From Balneolaceae bacterium (GTDB lineage Bacteria; Bacteroidota; Rhodothermia; Balneolales; Balneolaceae), in contig RECI01000164.1 in NCBI GenBank assembly GCA_007694095.1, positions 1 through 64,000 on the forward strand: DNA of 64,000 nt, in the 5' to 3' direction. The notes under the pieces are model-generated. The model was not told where the DNA came from and ran no database searches. It saw only the letters and a list, made by a program, of their open reading frames with translations. This document shows positions 43,950-52,216 of the stretch, piece by piece. Within the stretch, counting starts at the first letter, position 1. Each line of letters starts with the position of its first letter. The translations under genes and the position numbers were made by a program.

Positions 43950-46301
43950 ATGAAAACAATAATCAGCACATCATTAGCAATAAAATTCTTTTTGTTATTT
44001 GCCATAATTACACTTCAGGCCGTACACCTTTTTGCCCGGCAGGCAGGCGATATAACCGGGATTGTCACAGATAGTGAAACTAAAGAATCTGTGCCATTTG
44101 CACATATAGCACTTCTGGATGCAACCGGTTCAGGGTTTCTTGCCGGCACGGTGAGTGATATTGACGGGATCTTTACCCTCAATTACTCTGAAGGTGGCAC
44201 CGTAATCTTACGCATCAGTGCTATCGGTTACGAAACCTGGCAGATAGAAAAAGTCCTGGAATCAGGTTTGAGTATTAATCTCGGTGAAATTCCACTGACT
44301 TTTGCGACAATCACACATGAAGGAATTACCGTAGTGGGTGAAGTGACGGCAAGAACGGAGGCCGGACGCACCTCTTATTATGTTAATGAAAATATGGTGG
44401 CTGTATCGTCAGCAGGTACCGATATTTTAAAAATGATTCCAGGGGTAGAGGTGGATATCATGCAGAATATCTCGCTGGAAGGGAGCCGGAGCATCCTTAT
44501 TTTTGTGGACGGAAAGGAGCGAGACCGTAGTTACCTGAACCAGCTTCACCCATCACAGATCAGCCGGGTAGATATCCTAAACATGCCTCCTGCCAGCTTT
44601 GATGCCGGCATTACCGGTGCCATAAATATTGTTCTGAACCAAAAACCGGAGAACCATTTAAGCGGCCATGTAAACCTGGATGTACCGGCTATACAGTCAG
44701 AAAAATATCTTTTTCCGGCTTACAGCATTCATTATGGAACTGGCAGGATCAACTTTTTTACTTCGTACAACGGCGAATTCAGTTACTTCGATGTAATGGA
44801 AAATTCGCGGAGAACCACACCGATTTCAGTTTGGGAGAGCCGGCAGAATGTTCGGCAGCAATACTGGTCACATAAGTTCCACTACGGTATGGATGTAGAT
44901 CTTGGCAAAAGGCATGAGTTCGGTTTTTATGGCTGGCTGAATCCATACTCACAGGAAAACAGCGGCACGGCAGAACTGATTGTAACCGGCGAAAACCGTG
45001 AGAACTGGCTGGCAGATAAAAAGGATGAAGATTCAAATCTCGGTGCATTTTACGCCTTATCATATAACTTTACTCCAGAAAGCAATAACGGCAGCCACCT
45101 CCGGGTTGATGCAGCATACCAAACGCTGGAGGCATCCAATACTATCACATATACAGGACTTCAAGATGTACTTCTTTATAAAAATCGGGTGGAACCTGTG
45201 CAGCAGACATTCAGGTTCAGGGCGGATTTAAATCAGCCGGTTACCGATAATGTGTCAATCGAAACGGGTTTTCATCTCACAAGTTTATCACTTCGTGACC
45301 GGGCAGTTGATGAGTACCGGTATAATCACGGATCTTTGGCGGGTTATGGTTCATTGAGTGCCCGTTTCAAACAATTTGAATTTACAGGCGGGATGCGGGT
45401 TGAACGGATTGTATATGGCCTGAACTCCAATCCGGAGAATAAGCTTATGGCGCTTTTTCCCAATGCATCCATCAAATACCAGTTTCCCGGAACGGGGCAA
45501 AACATCCGTTTGTCGTACAGAAGGTCGGCTCAATACCCGCACCTTTATCAGCTCAGTCCTGTTGTGACAGCAGATGATCCCTACAGCAACAGAAGCGGCA
45601 ACCCGGCACTGGACCCTGCTGTTCGCGGGCAGGTAAACCTGGAGTACAGTGTATTGTTTGGCAGCAGTTTTATCACAGCCAATCTGTTCTACACACAACA
45701 CTCACGTGCTATCCATACACTGAATACTATCAGCCCGGATGGGATATATGAGAGCATATGGCTGAATATGGGCGATGTTAGACAGGCCGGTATACGATTT
45801 TCAGGCTCATTGAACCTGGGTGACAGAACCGGTATCCAACCATATCTGAGCCTCTATGATGTACAAACATCACCCAATAGTGTTGCTAAAGAACACGGCC
45901 TCACCGGCCAGCGGTCATATGCATACGAAACCGGATTGTCGGCATTTGCCGGGTTTGGCAGCGGCTTTATGGCCAGTGTGCTGTTTCAGTATGCAAGCCC
46001 TGCGGCGGAGATTCAGCGATCGCTTTTCAGCGACGCGCTCTATTTTGTAAGCCTGGAAAAATCGTTCGGACCGGATTTGAAAGCGGGGATTGTGAGTGCC
46101 CTTCCGTTTGCAAAATCCTTTACCTATGGCGGTCATAAAATCGAGGGTATAGATTTTGAAAGCCGCTCCGAAGGGATCATCCGTACCTCTGCCGTCCCGT
46201 TTTGGTTCACCCTGAATTATCGGTTTTCGCGGGGAAATGCCAAAGAGCGAAGCATGAATGTGGATGTCATTGCACCAGATGTTCCAAGGCGGGGGTTATG
46301 A
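43950..46301 (+). CDS. TonB-dependent outer-membrane barrel protein with carboxypeptidase-regulatory domain
   Basis: A 783-residue protein with a signal peptide (ending HLFARQ). A carboxypeptidase-regulatory domain (about 32-105, GIVTDSETKESVPFAHIALLD) is followed by a plug (GTDILKMIPGVEVD; ILIFVDGKERD; IDILNMPPASFDA). A barrel of the OMP_b-brl_3 type follows (SYRRSAQYPHLYQLSP; NPALDPAVRGQVNLEYS). The end is unusual, because the last residues (VDVIAPDVPRRGL) do not form an aromatic-terminated strand. It is followed by a strong terminator. The substrate is unknown, and the upstream LytTR gene may regulate it. Confidence 0.88.
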   Translation: MKTIISTSLAIKFFLLFAIITLQAVHLFARQAGDITGIVTDSETKESVPFAHIALLDATGSGFLAGTVSDIDGIFTLNYSEGGTVILRISAIGYETWQIEKVLESGLSINLGEIPLTFATITHEGITVVGEVTARTEAGRTSYYVNENMVAVSSAGTDILKMIPGVEVDIMQNISLEGSRSILIFVDGKERDRSYLNQLHPSQISRVDILNMPPASFDAGITGAINIVLNQKPENHLSGHVNLDVPAIQSEKYLFPAYSIHYGTGRINFFTSYNGEFSYFDVMENSRRTTPISVWESRQNVRQQYWSHKFHYGMDVDLGKRHEFGFYGWLNPYSQENSGTAELIVTGENRENWLADKKDEDSNLGAFYALSYNFTPESNNGSHLRVDAAYQTLEASNTITYTGLQDVLLYKNRVEPVQQTFRFRADLNQPVTDNVSIETGFHLTSLSLRDRAVDEYRYNHGSLAGYGSLSARFKQFEFTGGMRVERIVYGLNSNPENKLMALFPNASIKYQFPGTGQNIRLSYRRSAQYPHLYQLSPVVTADDPYSNRSGNPALDPAVRGQVNLEYSVLFGSSFITANLFYTQHSRAIHTLNTISPDGIYESIWLNMGDVRQAGIRFSGSLNLGDRTGIQPYLSLYDVQTSPNSVAKEHGLTGQRSYAYETGLSAFAGFGSGFMASVLFQYASPAAEIQRSLFSDALYFVSLEKSFGPDLKAGIVSALPFAKSFTYGGHKIEGIDFESRSEGIIRTSAVPFWFTLNYRFSRGNAKERSMNVDVIAPDVPRRGL

Positions 46302-46366
46302 AAAGAAGCTTTATTTGTTGATGATAAAACGATACTTCCGGGCGAGCCCCGGTTAAAAAATACTGC

Positions 46367-46400
46367 ATGAGCGCATTACTTTGATGCGCTCATTTTTTTT
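46367..46400 (+). terminator. Intrinsic terminator after the TonB receptor gene
   Basis: ATGAGCGCAT (46367-46376) and ATGCGCTCAT (46384-46393) form a perfect 10-bp stem with a seven-base loop, followed by eight more Ts. It is 66 bases after the receptor's stop codon and is one of the strongest terminators in the window. Confidence 0.95.
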
Positions 46401-46653
46401 CAAGAGATGGCTAGGCCCGAGAATTCGTGCCGTATCCACACAAAATCGCGTAGCAGTCAATGAAGATCCTACGAATGGATACATTCTTTTAGGTTTAAAT
46501 GCCGGATATCATTTTAAACCCAATTTTTCATTGGCATTCAGGGTTGACAATCTTTTGAATACAAGCTACCGGGATCATCTGAGTCGCATTGAAGAACGGA
46601 ATAATCCCATGCCGGCAAGGAATTTTAATGCGATGCTAAGATGGGATTTCTAA
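46400..46653 (+). pseudogene. C-terminal fragment of a second TonB-dependent receptor
   Basis: The frame encodes about 80 residues matching the end of a siderophore-type TonB receptor: STQNRVAVNEDPTNGY, then LAFRVDNLLNTSYRDHLSR and the closing strand ARNFNAMLRWDF. Upstream of this the frame enters the terminator of the preceding gene, so no signal peptide, plug or rest of the barrel is present. It differs in sequence from the complete receptor just before it, which lacks such a terminal strand. I read it as a remnant of a deleted receptor gene. Confidence 0.75.
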
Positions 46654-46785
46654 TATAGTCTATTAGAAAATCAGTAGTCTCAGGGACCTCTCTTAAAGCC
46701 ACAATATGCACAGTGAGCTGCAGAGTGTAATACTATTGAGATGCGCAATCGAAAAACCTATGCGTTGCTCTGTAATCTCTGCAGT

Positions 46786-47124
46786 TCACCCCCTAAATGG
46801 GGTACATGCGGTTTCCCACCCGTCAAACTCTACACCAAAGTGTTCAGCCAAAATTGACATTTCCATACACACCTGGTCAAGCAATTCGATGCCTGGACTC
46901 AAGGTGCGTTCGGCAATACAAAGCCAATTACCCGAATTGTTTGTAAATTCGCAACAGACAATCTCATATCCGATGTTCTGCAGATAAGCCGCCAGCCGAT
47001 AGCTTTTCTCTTCATTCGCTGAATAGAACCAAAAGGTGACAGGTCTTGCATTTTCCGGATTGGAATCCAGGGCTTTGATGTAGCTGATCACCTTCCTGTT
47101 AAGTATGGGTATGATTGATTTCAT
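46786..47124 (-). CDS. RraB-family ribonuclease E inhibitor-like protein
   Basis: A 112-residue cytoplasmic protein. It matches the RraB pattern: VTFWFYSANEEKSYRLAAYL, then a GYEIVCCEF strand, W-x-C-I-A-E-R-T and the ending LAEHFGVEFDGWET. In E. coli RraB binds RNase E and lowers its activity. RNase E/G is not in this window, so the target here is unknown. It is a single gene on the minus strand, ending near the receptor fragment. Confidence 0.72.
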   Translation of the reverse strand: MKSIIPILNRKVISYIKALDSNPENARPVTFWFYSANEEKSYRLAAYLQNIGYEIVCCEFTNNSGNWLCIAERTLSPGIELLDQVCMEMSILAEHFGVEFDGWETACTPFRG

Positions 47125-47430
47125 TATTCTCTCTTTTTATTTCGATAGTTGTAAATACAGTTTTCTTATAAGTAAGAACCATTATTTTGAAAATTCTTAC
47201 AAAGATTTTTTAAAAATATCGAACATTCAAAACTAATGTGGCTTTTTTGGTCGATAGCTGCATTGTCAGGTAAGACTTGATGAGGTGTTCCCATGATTTG
47301 GGTGATACTTCTGCTTCACCATTATGCAGCAGAGGTGTTCTTCTATTGAAACGTTATATTCAAAATTTTCACAAAAACTGTTTTTAATGGAAGTAAATCA
47401 TTCGTATTTTTAGAGTCTGTGAAAAAAACA
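47125..47430. other. Intergenic stretch ahead of the nif3 operon
   Basis: An AT-rich stretch between the divergent rraB-like and nif3-like genes. It contains no repeat or hairpin of note and should hold both promoters; no -35/-10 pair can be chosen with confidence. Confidence 0.4.
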
Positions 47431-47532
47431 ATGATTCACCAGCGAAAATTGATATACCGGGCGAACCTGCTGTTCGATTCCCAAAACCACTTTAAGCCTT
47501 ACCAGGGTATGACGGGAGGAGAACAAACTTGA
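47431..47532 (+). CDS. Possible 33-residue ORF coupled to nif3
   Basis: ATG at 47431 opens a 33-codon frame (MIHQRKLIYRANLLFDSQN then HFKPYQGMTGGEQT), also reachable from GTG at 47419. Its TGA at 47530-47532 overlaps the TTG start of the nif3-like gene (TTGA). The Shine-Dalgarno of nif3, GGGAGGAG, lies inside its last codons. This is the usual shape of translational coupling. No homologue is recognised, and it may only be a regulatory upstream frame. Confidence 0.35.
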   Translation: MIHQRKLIYRANLLFDSQNHFKPYQGMTGGEQT

Positions 47533-48581
47533 ACACTCAGGTACGTCATATAACAAGCTTTATACATCAATGGGCACCGCCCGGTATAAAGATGAGTTAT
47601 GACAATGTAGGCCTTCACCTGGGCGACCCCTCCTCTCCTGTCTCAAAAATTCTTGTTAGCCTTGATGTTACCGAGGCGATTGTTGATGAAGCGATTGAAA
47701 AAAAGTGCGAGCTGATTGTTTCACACCATCCGCTCATTTTTGAAAAACTTTCGTCTATAAACCCCACCGACGAGAAGGGTCGCATCATTTATAAGATGAT
47801 CCGCAATAACATAGCCCTGCTCACTGCACACACAAACCTGGATGCTGCACTTGACGGGGTATCGTTTGTACTTGCTAACAACCTGGGCCTCGATGATCTC
47901 CAGTTTCTCGACAAAACGTACAACATCAGCCGCAAAATTTCACTCACCACCGATTATGATGATACGGAAGCGGTGCTGAAGCTTCTTAACTATCATTCGG
48001 CAGAAGAAGCACATTTTTTTGAAGTAAATGGAAGAAAAGGCGGTCAGAAATATTTTGAAGCTATCATTGACCAGCACAATGTTTCGCAGCTGCGAAATGC
48101 TCTCGAAAAAGAAGGTCTGCTAAAAAAGGGAAGCTTCCAGGAAATTGAAATATCCACACCAACAAATAACTTTGGGATGGGTGTTCTCGGGTATTATCCT
48201 GATTTGGGGATTGCCATGGAAGAGTTTTTACACCTGGTATGCCGTGCACTTGATGTGCCGACAGTGAGATATTCAGGTCGTGCCGACCGTATACGGAAAG
48301 TTGCGGTTTGTGGCGGTGCAGGGATTTTTCTCAAGAAAGCGGCTATTAAAGCGGGAGCGGATGCGTTTGTAACCGCAGACATTAAATACCATGATTTTTT
48401 TACCGAAAAACCGAATTTTTTACTGGTGGATACCGGCCACTACCAAAGCGAATTTCCTGTTGTAGAGGCCATTCGAAAGGAACTGGCCGAAGCATTTGAG
48501 CATATCCAGGTAGAAGCTACCGAAGTGGTGACTAATCCAATGAAGATCTACGTAACCGATTTTGAACCCAAAAACATTTAA
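47529..48581 (+). CDS. Nif3-like dinuclear metal centre protein
   Basis: A 350-residue member of the NIF3/YbgI family. Metal-site motifs are present: SYDNVGLHLGD, VSHHPLIFEKL (HH), HTNLDAALDGV and, near the C-terminus, CGGAGIFLKKAAIKAGADAF, ADIKYHDFF and DTGHYQSEFPVVE. A central insertion (about 135-240) resembles the PII-like domain seen in longer members. It is thought to be a hydrolase or GTP cyclohydrolase I type 2-like protein, but its substrate is debated. The start is TTG at 47529, supported by GGGAGGAG seven bases upstream, an unusually strong ribosome site for this window. The next gene follows after 19 bases. Confidence 0.88.
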   Translation: MNTQVRHITSFIHQWAPPGIKMSYDNVGLHLGDPSSPVSKILVSLDVTEAIVDEAIEKKCELIVSHHPLIFEKLSSINPTDEKGRIIYKMIRNNIALLTAHTNLDAALDGVSFVLANNLGLDDLQFLDKTYNISRKISLTTDYDDTEAVLKLLNYHSAEEAHFFEVNGRKGGQKYFEAIIDQHNVSQLRNALEKEGLLKKGSFQEIEISTPTNNFGMGVLGYYPDLGIAMEEFLHLVCRALDVPTVRYSGRADRIRKVAVCGGAGIFLKKAAIKAGADAFVTADIKYHDFFTEKPNFLLVDTGHYQSEFPVVEAIRKELAEAFEHIQVEATEVVTNPMKIYVTDFEPKNI

Positions 48582-48600
48582 TATCCCGTAAGAAAGAGCC

Positions 48601-49335
48601 ATGGAAGAGGTACTTCAACAACTCGCAAACCTTCAGTATATCGACAGCCGCATTGATGAAATCCGACAGCTTCGCGGCGACCTTCCCGAAGAAGTACTCG
48701 ATATTGAGACCAACATTGTACGATTTGAGGCTAAACTCAAGCAGCTCGGTGATGAACAAACATCACTTACCAGCGAGAAGAACAAACTCGAATTGGACAT
48801 TGAAACCTCGATGGAAAAAACAAAAAAATATGAGGAGCAGCAGCTAACCGTTCGTAATAACCGGGAGTATGACGCATTGACCAAAGAGATTGAAGCCCAA
48901 AAGCAGTTTGTAGAAAATGCCATTTCCAGGATTGAAGAGATTGAGAAACGACAGGTAGAAGTTGTCCAGGAAATTGAAACCCATAAGGAGAATCTGGATG
49001 AAACCATGGTGCTGTTCAAAGAGAAAAAGGAGAACCTCGACAGTGTAATAGAGAGTACGAAATCTGAGGAGGAAAAACTGTTGAAGAAAAGGGGCGATCT
49101 CGAAAAAGAGCTCGATACGAGGTATGTTCGAAGCTATAACCGTCTTCGTGAAGGACTCACCAACGGCATTGCCGTGGTTGCAATGGAAAAAGGTGCAGCG
49201 CTTGGAATGGCACTTCCTCCACAAACCCAGGTTGAAATCCGCCGGAAAAACAAGGTAATTATCGACGAACACAGTGGCCGTATTGTGATTGATCCATCAT
49301 TTTTCGCCGAAGCCAGAAAACAGCTGCAAATCTGA
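48601..49335 (+). CDS. Zinc-ribbon-family coiled-coil protein lacking its cysteines
   Basis: A 244-residue protein. Residues 5-175 are a long coiled coil with the family motif QQLTVRNNREYDAL (80-93). The C-terminal part reads VAMEKGAALGMALPPQTQVEI then KVIIDEHSGRIVIDPS. It aligns with the C4 zinc-ribbon of this family as I know it (ACGGCF-x-x-x-PPQ and C-E-x-C-GRI-x-x-D), but all four cysteine positions are replaced (A200, M203, D222, S225). The whole protein contains no cysteine. The fold is probably kept without zinc. It is co-transcribed with nif3, a common pairing in Bacteroidota and other phyla. Confidence 0.85.
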   Translation: MEEVLQQLANLQYIDSRIDEIRQLRGDLPEEVLDIETNIVRFEAKLKQLGDEQTSLTSEKNKLELDIETSMEKTKKYEEQQLTVRNNREYDALTKEIEAQKQFVENAISRIEEIEKRQVEVVQEIETHKENLDETMVLFKEKKENLDSVIESTKSEEEKLLKKRGDLEKELDTRYVRSYNRLREGLTNGIAVVAMEKGAALGMALPPQTQVEIRRKNKVIIDEHSGRIVIDPSFFAEARKQLQI

Positions 49336-49560
49336 GCCAATCCACAACACGTTATTCCCCCGCAAATTCGTTATCTTACCGGATGAATCGACATTCGTGA
49401 TGTTGATAACTATGATATTGTAATCGTGATACTTTCTTATCAGAGAGGTATGCACCGAAATGCAATATCGAAGACAGGTACTTTTGTTTTACCACAAAGG
49501 CTGTAAGGTAACAGAGTTTTCAAATAATATTTGTGCAATTGCGCCTTCGTGGAAAAAAAA

Positions 49561-49941
49561 TTGAAAGGTTCCGGGCAATCGTCCCGACAAGCATGTCGGG
49601 AAGGAAAGTCCGAACACCAACGAGAACCGTGCCCCGGGAAACCGGGGGGCTTCCCGATTTGTCGGGAAGAACAGACAGTGCCACAGAAAACAGACCGCCC
49701 CGGTGCGTAGCACTGGAGTAAGGGTGAAAAGGCGGGGTAAGAGCCCACCGCCCCGGCCGGTAACGGTCGGGGGCACGGAAAACCTCACGGGGTGCAAGTT
49801 CACGCAGGTTGTGCGCCTCTCGTCGCTATACAACCGGGTGGAACGCTAAATGTACCGGGAGCAATGCCGGTGCCAGATAAATGATTGCCATCCCGACAAG
49901 CTTGTCGGGTTACAGAATTCGGCTTACAGGGAACCTTTTCA
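49561..49941 (+). ncRNA. rnpB: RNase P RNA, bacterial class A
   Basis: Ends pair as helix P1/P2 (GAAAGGTTCC at 49563-49572 with GGAACCTTTTC at 49930-49940). Conserved core segments are present: AGGAAAGTCCGAACACC (49602-49618), the AGTAAGGGTGAAAAGGCGGGG and GTAAGAGCCCACCG regions, GGCACGGAAAACC and ACAGAATTCGGCTTAC (49912-49927). Three peripheral hairpins carry CCCGACA/TGTCGGG-type arms: 49582-49601, 49650-49669 and 49892-49909. It cleaves 5' leaders of pre-tRNAs with the RnpA protein. The small open frames crossing it on both strands are not genes. Confidence 0.95.
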
Positions 49942-49944
49942 ATC

Positions 49945-49985
49945 TAAGGCTGTCCCGGCACATTGCCAGGGCAGCCTTTTTTTAT
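49945..49985 (+). terminator. Intrinsic terminator of rnpB
   Basis: AAGGCTG (49946-49952) pairs with CAGCCTT (49972-49978), continued by CCC against GGG inside, and a seven-T run ends at 49983. It begins right after the 3' end of the RNase P RNA. Confidence 0.92.
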
Positions 49986-49993
49986 TAGAAGCC

Positions 49994-50152
49994 GTAGCCC
50001 GGGTCGCTGACCCGGAAAAGGAAAGCCATTGCAAAAAGGAAGTCAATGGAGTTGCCGTGATTCTGGATAGGAAACCATCCAACCGATACCATTCAGTCAA
50101 GTTGCAGAGATCAACCAGCCGGCTCAGCGAGCCGGGGTACTGTAGCCCGGCT
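49994..50152. repeat. Inverted pair of REP-like palindromes after rnpB
   Basis: The left unit on the plus strand is CCGGGTC (49999-50005), loop GCT, GACCCGG (50009-50015), then AAAAGGAAAGCC. The right unit on the minus strand is CCGGCTC, GCT, GAGCCGG (complement of 50119-50135), preceded by GCCGGGCTACAGTACC. One stem pair is swapped from G-C to C-G between the two with the loop kept. The inner 100 bases are not coding. Confidence 0.8.
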
Positions 50153-50247
50153 TTCTATTAAAACTTGTAATGCCGGGCAATAAACCCTTATACTTAAGGT
50201 TGTAATTTTACAATTTCACTATAAAAAAAACGAATACTGATATATTT

Positions 50248-50739
50248 ATGACATTTTATAAAAGCCTGTCAATTACAGCCCTTGCACTTGTTTTTTTTGC
50301 AGGAGCGGCATTTGCACAAGTTCAGCAGCAACCACAACAAATGCCAGACCTGCCCAGCTCTGAAGATGTTACTGATGAAGAAATTTCTTTATTGGTTGTT
50401 ACTTTGAATGACCTCGGCCCTATTGAAGAAAAAGCCCAACGTAAAATTGAAGAGGCGGTTGAGGCAGAAGATATGAGCTTTAACCGGTTCAGGGAAATGA
50501 TGATGGCCATGCAGAATCCCCAAATGGCCGGAGATGCGGACATCACGGATGAAGAGATGACCAAAATCCAGAACCTTCAGCCCAAACTGATGGAAATTCA
50601 GGGTGAAGCTGAACAGGAGATGATTGCGAAAATCGAAGATAACGGGATGACAATCCAGCGTTACCAGGAAATTATTATGGGCGCCCAACAGGACCCCGAT
50701 CTCATGCAGCGTTTGCAGGATGAATTGGGCATCGAATAA
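50248..50739 (+). CDS. DUF4168-type exported helical protein
   Basis: A 163-residue protein with signal peptide (FYKSLSITALALVFFAGAAFAQ). The mature part is glutamine-rich, then holds two helical repeats: VTDEEISLLVVTLNDL and ITDEEMTKIQNL, each followed by a coil ending in the F/Y-x-x-x-M-x-x-x-Q motif (RFREMMMAMQN; RYQEIIMGAQQD). This matches DUF4168. The role is unknown; members are periplasmic or secreted. It is a single gene with an AT-rich upstream region. Confidence 0.75.
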   Translation: MTFYKSLSITALALVFFAGAAFAQVQQQPQQMPDLPSSEDVTDEEISLLVVTLNDLGPIEEKAQRKIEEAVEAEDMSFNRFREMMMAMQNPQMAGDADITDEEMTKIQNLQPKLMEIQGEAEQEMIAKIEDNGMTIQRYQEIIMGAQQDPDLMQRLQDELGIE

Positions 50740-50819
50740 ATGCATTCTATTCAACAATCCTGAACAAGAACAACCAGGCTCATTGACCCGCTGTACGGCA
50801 ACGGTTCCGGGTTGGGTGA

Positions 50820-51311
50820 TTACAGGTTTACGCTATACGTGCCTTTCACTTTACGGTCGAGTTCCCTGCGTACATTTTTTTCTTTGATATCTTCGCGTTT
50901 GTCGTACTGTTTTTTACCGCGTGCAAGGCCAAGCATTATTTTCGCATATCCGCCCTTAAAGTAGAGTTTGAGCGGCACGAGTGTGAAACCTTTCTGGTTG
51001 ATGTGCTTGTCGATATCCCTGATCTCTTTTTTCTTTAAAAGCAGTTTTCTGTCCCGGCGTTCATCATGATTATTATAGGAACCGAATTCGTACGGTTTTA
51101 TATACATATTTTTGAGCCATACTTCTCCCTGGTTCAGGTAAGCAAAAGCTTCGTTCAGGCTCGCTTTGCCAGCCCGAATTGATTTTACTTCCGTACCCCG
51201 CAAAGCAATACCGGCTTCAAATGTTTCATCGATATGGAACTCATGCCGGGCCTTCCGGTTTTCAATGGAAGGAGGTGCGCTCTTTTTATTTTTTTCAGCC
51301 TTTTTTACCAA
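50820..51311 (-). CDS. smpB: SsrA-binding protein SmpB
   Basis: SmpB brings tmRNA to stalled ribosomes. The 163-residue protein is the family length, with a lysine-rich N-terminus. Core motifs are ENRKARHEFHIDETFEAGI, GTEVKSIRAGKASL, RKLLLKKKEI, LYFKGGYAKIMLGLARGKK and a YDKREDIKEK tail. The basic helix that reaches the decoding site (KNVRRELDRKVKG) is intact. No tmRNA gene is seen in the neighbourhood. A degenerate REP-like copy lies just after its stop (50777-50797). Confidence 0.95.
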   Translation of the reverse strand: MVKKAEKNKKSAPPSIENRKARHEFHIDETFEAGIALRGTEVKSIRAGKASLNEAFAYLNQGEVWLKNMYIKPYEFGSYNNHDERRDRKLLLKKKEIRDIDKHINQKGFTLVPLKLYFKGGYAKIMLGLARGKKQYDKREDIKEKNVRRELDRKVKGTYSVNL

Positions 51312-51679
51312 AATGATGATACTAAATGATTTTTAGAATGGTAGAATATAAGGGTTTTTGAATTGCCTGTCAGGTTTATAGCGCGGCACACATAGCGCCG
51401 AGCTCAAAACGTATGATCACTGCACTGCAGGCGCCTTTGTCATCACACCTGCCTCAGGGGAGTGAGTGAATTGAGGGATAGCACTTCATGTGCAACAGAT
51501 GAGCATCGAGCCTGGATAAGATTTGTTTAAGACAATGCACTAATTTCATGCATTGAATCAGTACTTTCTTAAGGGTTCTGTTTAAATGTCATCCAGCATC
51601 CAGCATCTGATATCCTGCGACGCTGACAGAACCCCGGGAACGCACCGGGGATGCTGTCAGGTCGAATCGGTATCATGTA
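51312..51679. other. Intergenic stretch with a strong palindrome
   Basis: The stretch holds a large hairpin: CTGACAG (51623-51629) against CTGTCAG (51654-51660), with CCCCGG (51632-51637) against CCGGGG (51645-51650) inside. No T-run follows in either direction, so it is more like a dispersed palindrome than a terminator. The rest shows no gene or RNA I recognise. Confidence 0.6.
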
Positions 51680-52126
51680 TTAATATTCAAATCCTACTTC
51701 CCTGAGGCCTTCGAGCACATCAGGGTCAGGATCGCGGTTTGGGATAGTGGAGTAAATCATTAATATTTGTTCTATCTGCTCGCGGGCTACCACATTTCCT
51801 GGGTTAAGTTTCAAAACTTCCGTGAATTGAACCAGAGCGTTATTCATTCGGGTACGCATTTCGTTCATATCGAACGTACTCATGCTGTGCAGCCCGAAAT
51901 TGAGATGTGTTTTTTCGAGCAGTAATCTGATTTCAGGATCTTCGCGATCATGTGTCTCCAAAATGGATAATGCCGTAGTATAGCGGTCATTTTCAATAAG
52001 CCGGTCAATTTGCTGATCAAGCGGCAGATTTTCGTCAATCAGATTGGTTTCCGAATTACTGCAGGCAGTAATGACGAAAACAAGAAATAAAATGGCAGAA
52101 ATTTTTAATAAAAGACTATTTAGCAT
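51680..52126 (-). CDS. Lipoprotein with a tetratricopeptide-like helical domain
   Basis: From the ATG at 52126 the protein is 148 residues with signal peptide and lipobox I19-T20-A21-C22; the frame extends 11 codons upstream, but the shorter start gives the better signal peptide. The mature part has two helical hairpins (LDQQIDRLIENDRYTTALSIL; NNALVQFTEVLKLNPGNVVA) of TPR character, the second with the typical ALxFxxxLxLxP pattern. It is probably an envelope scaffold. It is downstream of the M50 protease gene by 90 bases on the same strand. Confidence 0.7.
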   Translation of the reverse strand: MLNSLLLKISAILFLVFVITACSNSETNLIDENLPLDQQIDRLIENDRYTTALSILETHDREDPEIRLLLEKTHLNFGLHSMSTFDMNEMRTRMNNALVQFTEVLKLNPGNVVAREQIEQILMIYSTIPNRDPDPDVLEGLREVGFEY

Positions 52127-52216
52127 AATTGATGTAAATATATATGGTTGGGAAAACACGGATCAAATTCGGGATCACAGATTTTCAGATATCGTTAATC
52201 AAATCTGAAGGTTATT

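Noticed and set aside
46381-46653. Treating the 90-codon frame as an intact small gene
   Set aside because: Its first codons lie in the terminator of the preceding gene and the rest is only the end of a TonB receptor barrel.
47465-47490. TTCGATTCCC resembling a tRNA T-loop
   Set aside because: No acceptor, D or anticodon stem can be built around it; it lies in the short frame before nif3.
49440-49860. Overlapping frames on both strands near 49.5-49.8 kb
   Set aside because: They lie across the RNase P RNA, whose conserved core is unmistakable.
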